Origin: Actinomycetes bacterium
GTDB taxonomy: Bacteria > Actinomycetota > Aquicultoria > Aquicultorales > Aquicultoraceae
DNA length: 64,000 nt
Assembly: GCA_021794835.1 (NCBI GenBank)
Contig: JAJYQA010000022.1
Span: 57,515 to 121,514 of the forward strand
Direction: 5' to 3'
In this document: piece by piece, positions 63,111 to 64,000 of the stretch
How positions within the stretch are numbered: position 1 is the stretch's first letter
Layout: the number at the start of each line of letters is the position of its first letter
Position numbers and translations under genes: made by a program
The notes under the pieces: generated by a model
Told to the model about the DNA's origin: nothing
Database searches by the model: none
Seen by the model: only the letters and a program-made list of their open reading frames with translations

Positions 63111-64000
63111 GTGAAGTTAGAGCGGTTGAAAATCCTTATTGGGGTTGTTTTTGTTTTATTAGTTTCCTTCGGGTTGATACCGCAACCTGCCTTAGCAATT
63201 ACTAGAAATGACGTAATGAGCAGAGCACAGCGCTGGGTCGATTTAGCCGTGCCATACAACCAAAGGGCATACCAAGATGATTATCGTGAGGATTGCTCGG
63301 GCTATGTCTCCTATTGTTGGGCAACAACGTCAAACAATGCTCCTTATTCGTACACTACAGATTATTTCTATCTAATCACGCACAGTATTACTAAAGACGA
63401 ATTACAGCCAGGTGATGCGCTTAATAATCCCTTGTCGGGAGATTCCGGGCACGTAGTACTCTTTGGCGGTTGGGCCAATGACGCACATACTCAGTATGTG
63501 GCTTATGAGGAGACTCCTCCAAAGACTGTAACACATATAATTCCATATCCATATTGGCCTGGTTATGGCATTTTCTATCCCATAAGGTATAACAATATAG
63601 AAGACTCCTCAACTCCCCTCTACCGCCTATACAACAAATACAGCGGTGACCATTTCTATACCACCAGCTATAATGAAAAAGACTTTGCTATAAGTAAGGC
63701 AGGATATAGCTATGAGGGAATAGCTGGCTACGTCTTTAATAGTCAAACATCAAGTGCAGTGCCTCTCTACCGCCTATACAACAAATACAGCGGTGACCAT
63801 TTCTATACCACCAGCTATAATGAAAAAGACTTTGCTATAAGTAAGGCAGGATATAGCTATGAGGGAATAGCTGGCTACGTCTTTAATAGTCAAACATCAA
63901 GTGCAGTGCCTCTCTACCGCCTATACAACAAATACAGCGGTGACCATTTCTATACCACCAGCTATAATGAAAAAGACTTTGCTATAAGTAAGGCAGGATA
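63111..64000 (+). CDS. Secreted NlpC/P60-like protein with DUF5648 repeats (partial, 3' end outside window)
   Basis: GTG 63111 with AAAAGGGGTG upstream opens a frame that runs to the window end (296 codons). A signal peptide (ILIGVVFVLLVSFGLIPQPA then LA) is followed by an NlpC/P60- or CHAP-like domain with catalytic Cys in REDCSGYVSYCWA and His in SGHVVLFGG. From residue 171 on, 49-aa DUF5648-type repeats follow (PLYRLYNKYSGDHFYTTSYN, EKDFAISKAGYSYEGIAGYV). Two complete copies and part of a third are present, identical at the base level. A surface-binding lytic or adhesive protein is likely. Confidence 0.85.
   Translation, partial: MKLERLKILIGVVFVLLVSFGLIPQPALAITRNDVMSRAQRWVDLAVPYNQRAYQDDYREDCSGYVSYCWATTSNNAPYSYTTDYFYLITHSITKDELQPGDALNNPLSGDSGHVVLFGGWANDAHTQYVAYEETPPKTVTHIIPYPYWPGYGIFYPIRYNNIEDSSTPLYRLYNKYSGDHFYTTSYNEKDFAISKAGYSYEGIAGYVFNSQTSSAVPLYRLYNKYSGDHFYTTSYNEKDFAISKAGYSYEGIAGYVFNSQTSSAVPLYRLYNKYSGDHFYTTSYNEKDFAISKAG

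Overview
The window looks like a chromosomal segment of an uncultured monoderm (Gram-positive type) bacterium. The evidence is a class D/E-type sortase with an LPFTG-anchored substrate, an RsbW-like kinase and a SpoIIE-type phosphatase, a dnaG-rpoD pair, frequent TTG/GTG starts chosen by good Shine-Dalgarno sites, and a cysK-cysE-iscS-iscU-mnmA block behind an Rrf2 regulator. A deep-branching Actinomycetota lineage is my best guess, but this is inference. The many Fe-S proteins (polyferredoxin, IscS/IscU, LarB/LarE) fit an anaerobic or microaerophilic life.

Layout. 0-3 kb: end of dnaG, rpoD, and a convergent membrane polyferredoxin. 3.1-16.2 kb: an accessory island that starts at a tRNA-Asn(GUU) gene interrupted by a 244-nt group I intron. 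Degraded copies of the tRNA 3' end and its terminator recur at about 5.7, 10.1 and 14.3 kb and divide the island into cassettes. The cassettes carry methyltransferases, an AraC regulator, a flavin-binding protein, a KPR-like reductase, RHH/PIN and MNT/HEPN toxin-antitoxin pairs, a PadR-GyrI-like-HEAT operon, a RhuM protein, a MITE-like palindrome and gene fragments (GNAT, RidA, histidine kinase, serine recombinase, group II intron piece).

16.3-36.1 kb: a long surface-polysaccharide locus. A forward run of sixteen genes makes and modifies nucleotide sugars (two 4,6-dehydratase-type enzymes, a UDP-sulfoquinovose synthase-like SQD1 homologue, an epimerase, a DegT aminotransferase, a split transketolase), transfers them (sugar-1-phosphate transferase, two GT2 enzymes, three class I methyltransferases including a TylF type), flips and polymerises (Wzx, Wzy/ligase-like). 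It faces a convergent BY-kinase/Wzz and DUF4012 pair. 36.3-37.8 kb: sortase and its likely LPFTG substrate.

38-54.7 kb: mostly core genes: AbrB-like regulator, MFS exporter, GAF-SpoIIE phosphatase, larB-larE, an IscR-type Rrf2 regulator with cysK, cysE, iscS, iscU and mnmA, a DUF5714 protein, RsbW-like kinase, tldE-tldD and a coiled-coil NlpC/P60 hydrolase.

54.85-62.7 kb: a second mobile region at the initiator tRNA-fMet gene. A large serine recombinase reads antisense into the tRNA. Next come an XRE repressor with paired ATCGTA-N4-TACGAT operators, a strongly structured non-coding segment ending in a perfect terminator, a cassette of VOC/Cdd1/AlkC-like HEAT proteins, a Fic protein with twin operators, and a HigBA module flanked by repeated fragments of one gene end. 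The window closes inside a secreted NlpC/P60-like protein with identical 147-bp DUF5648 repeats. No CRISPR array was seen.
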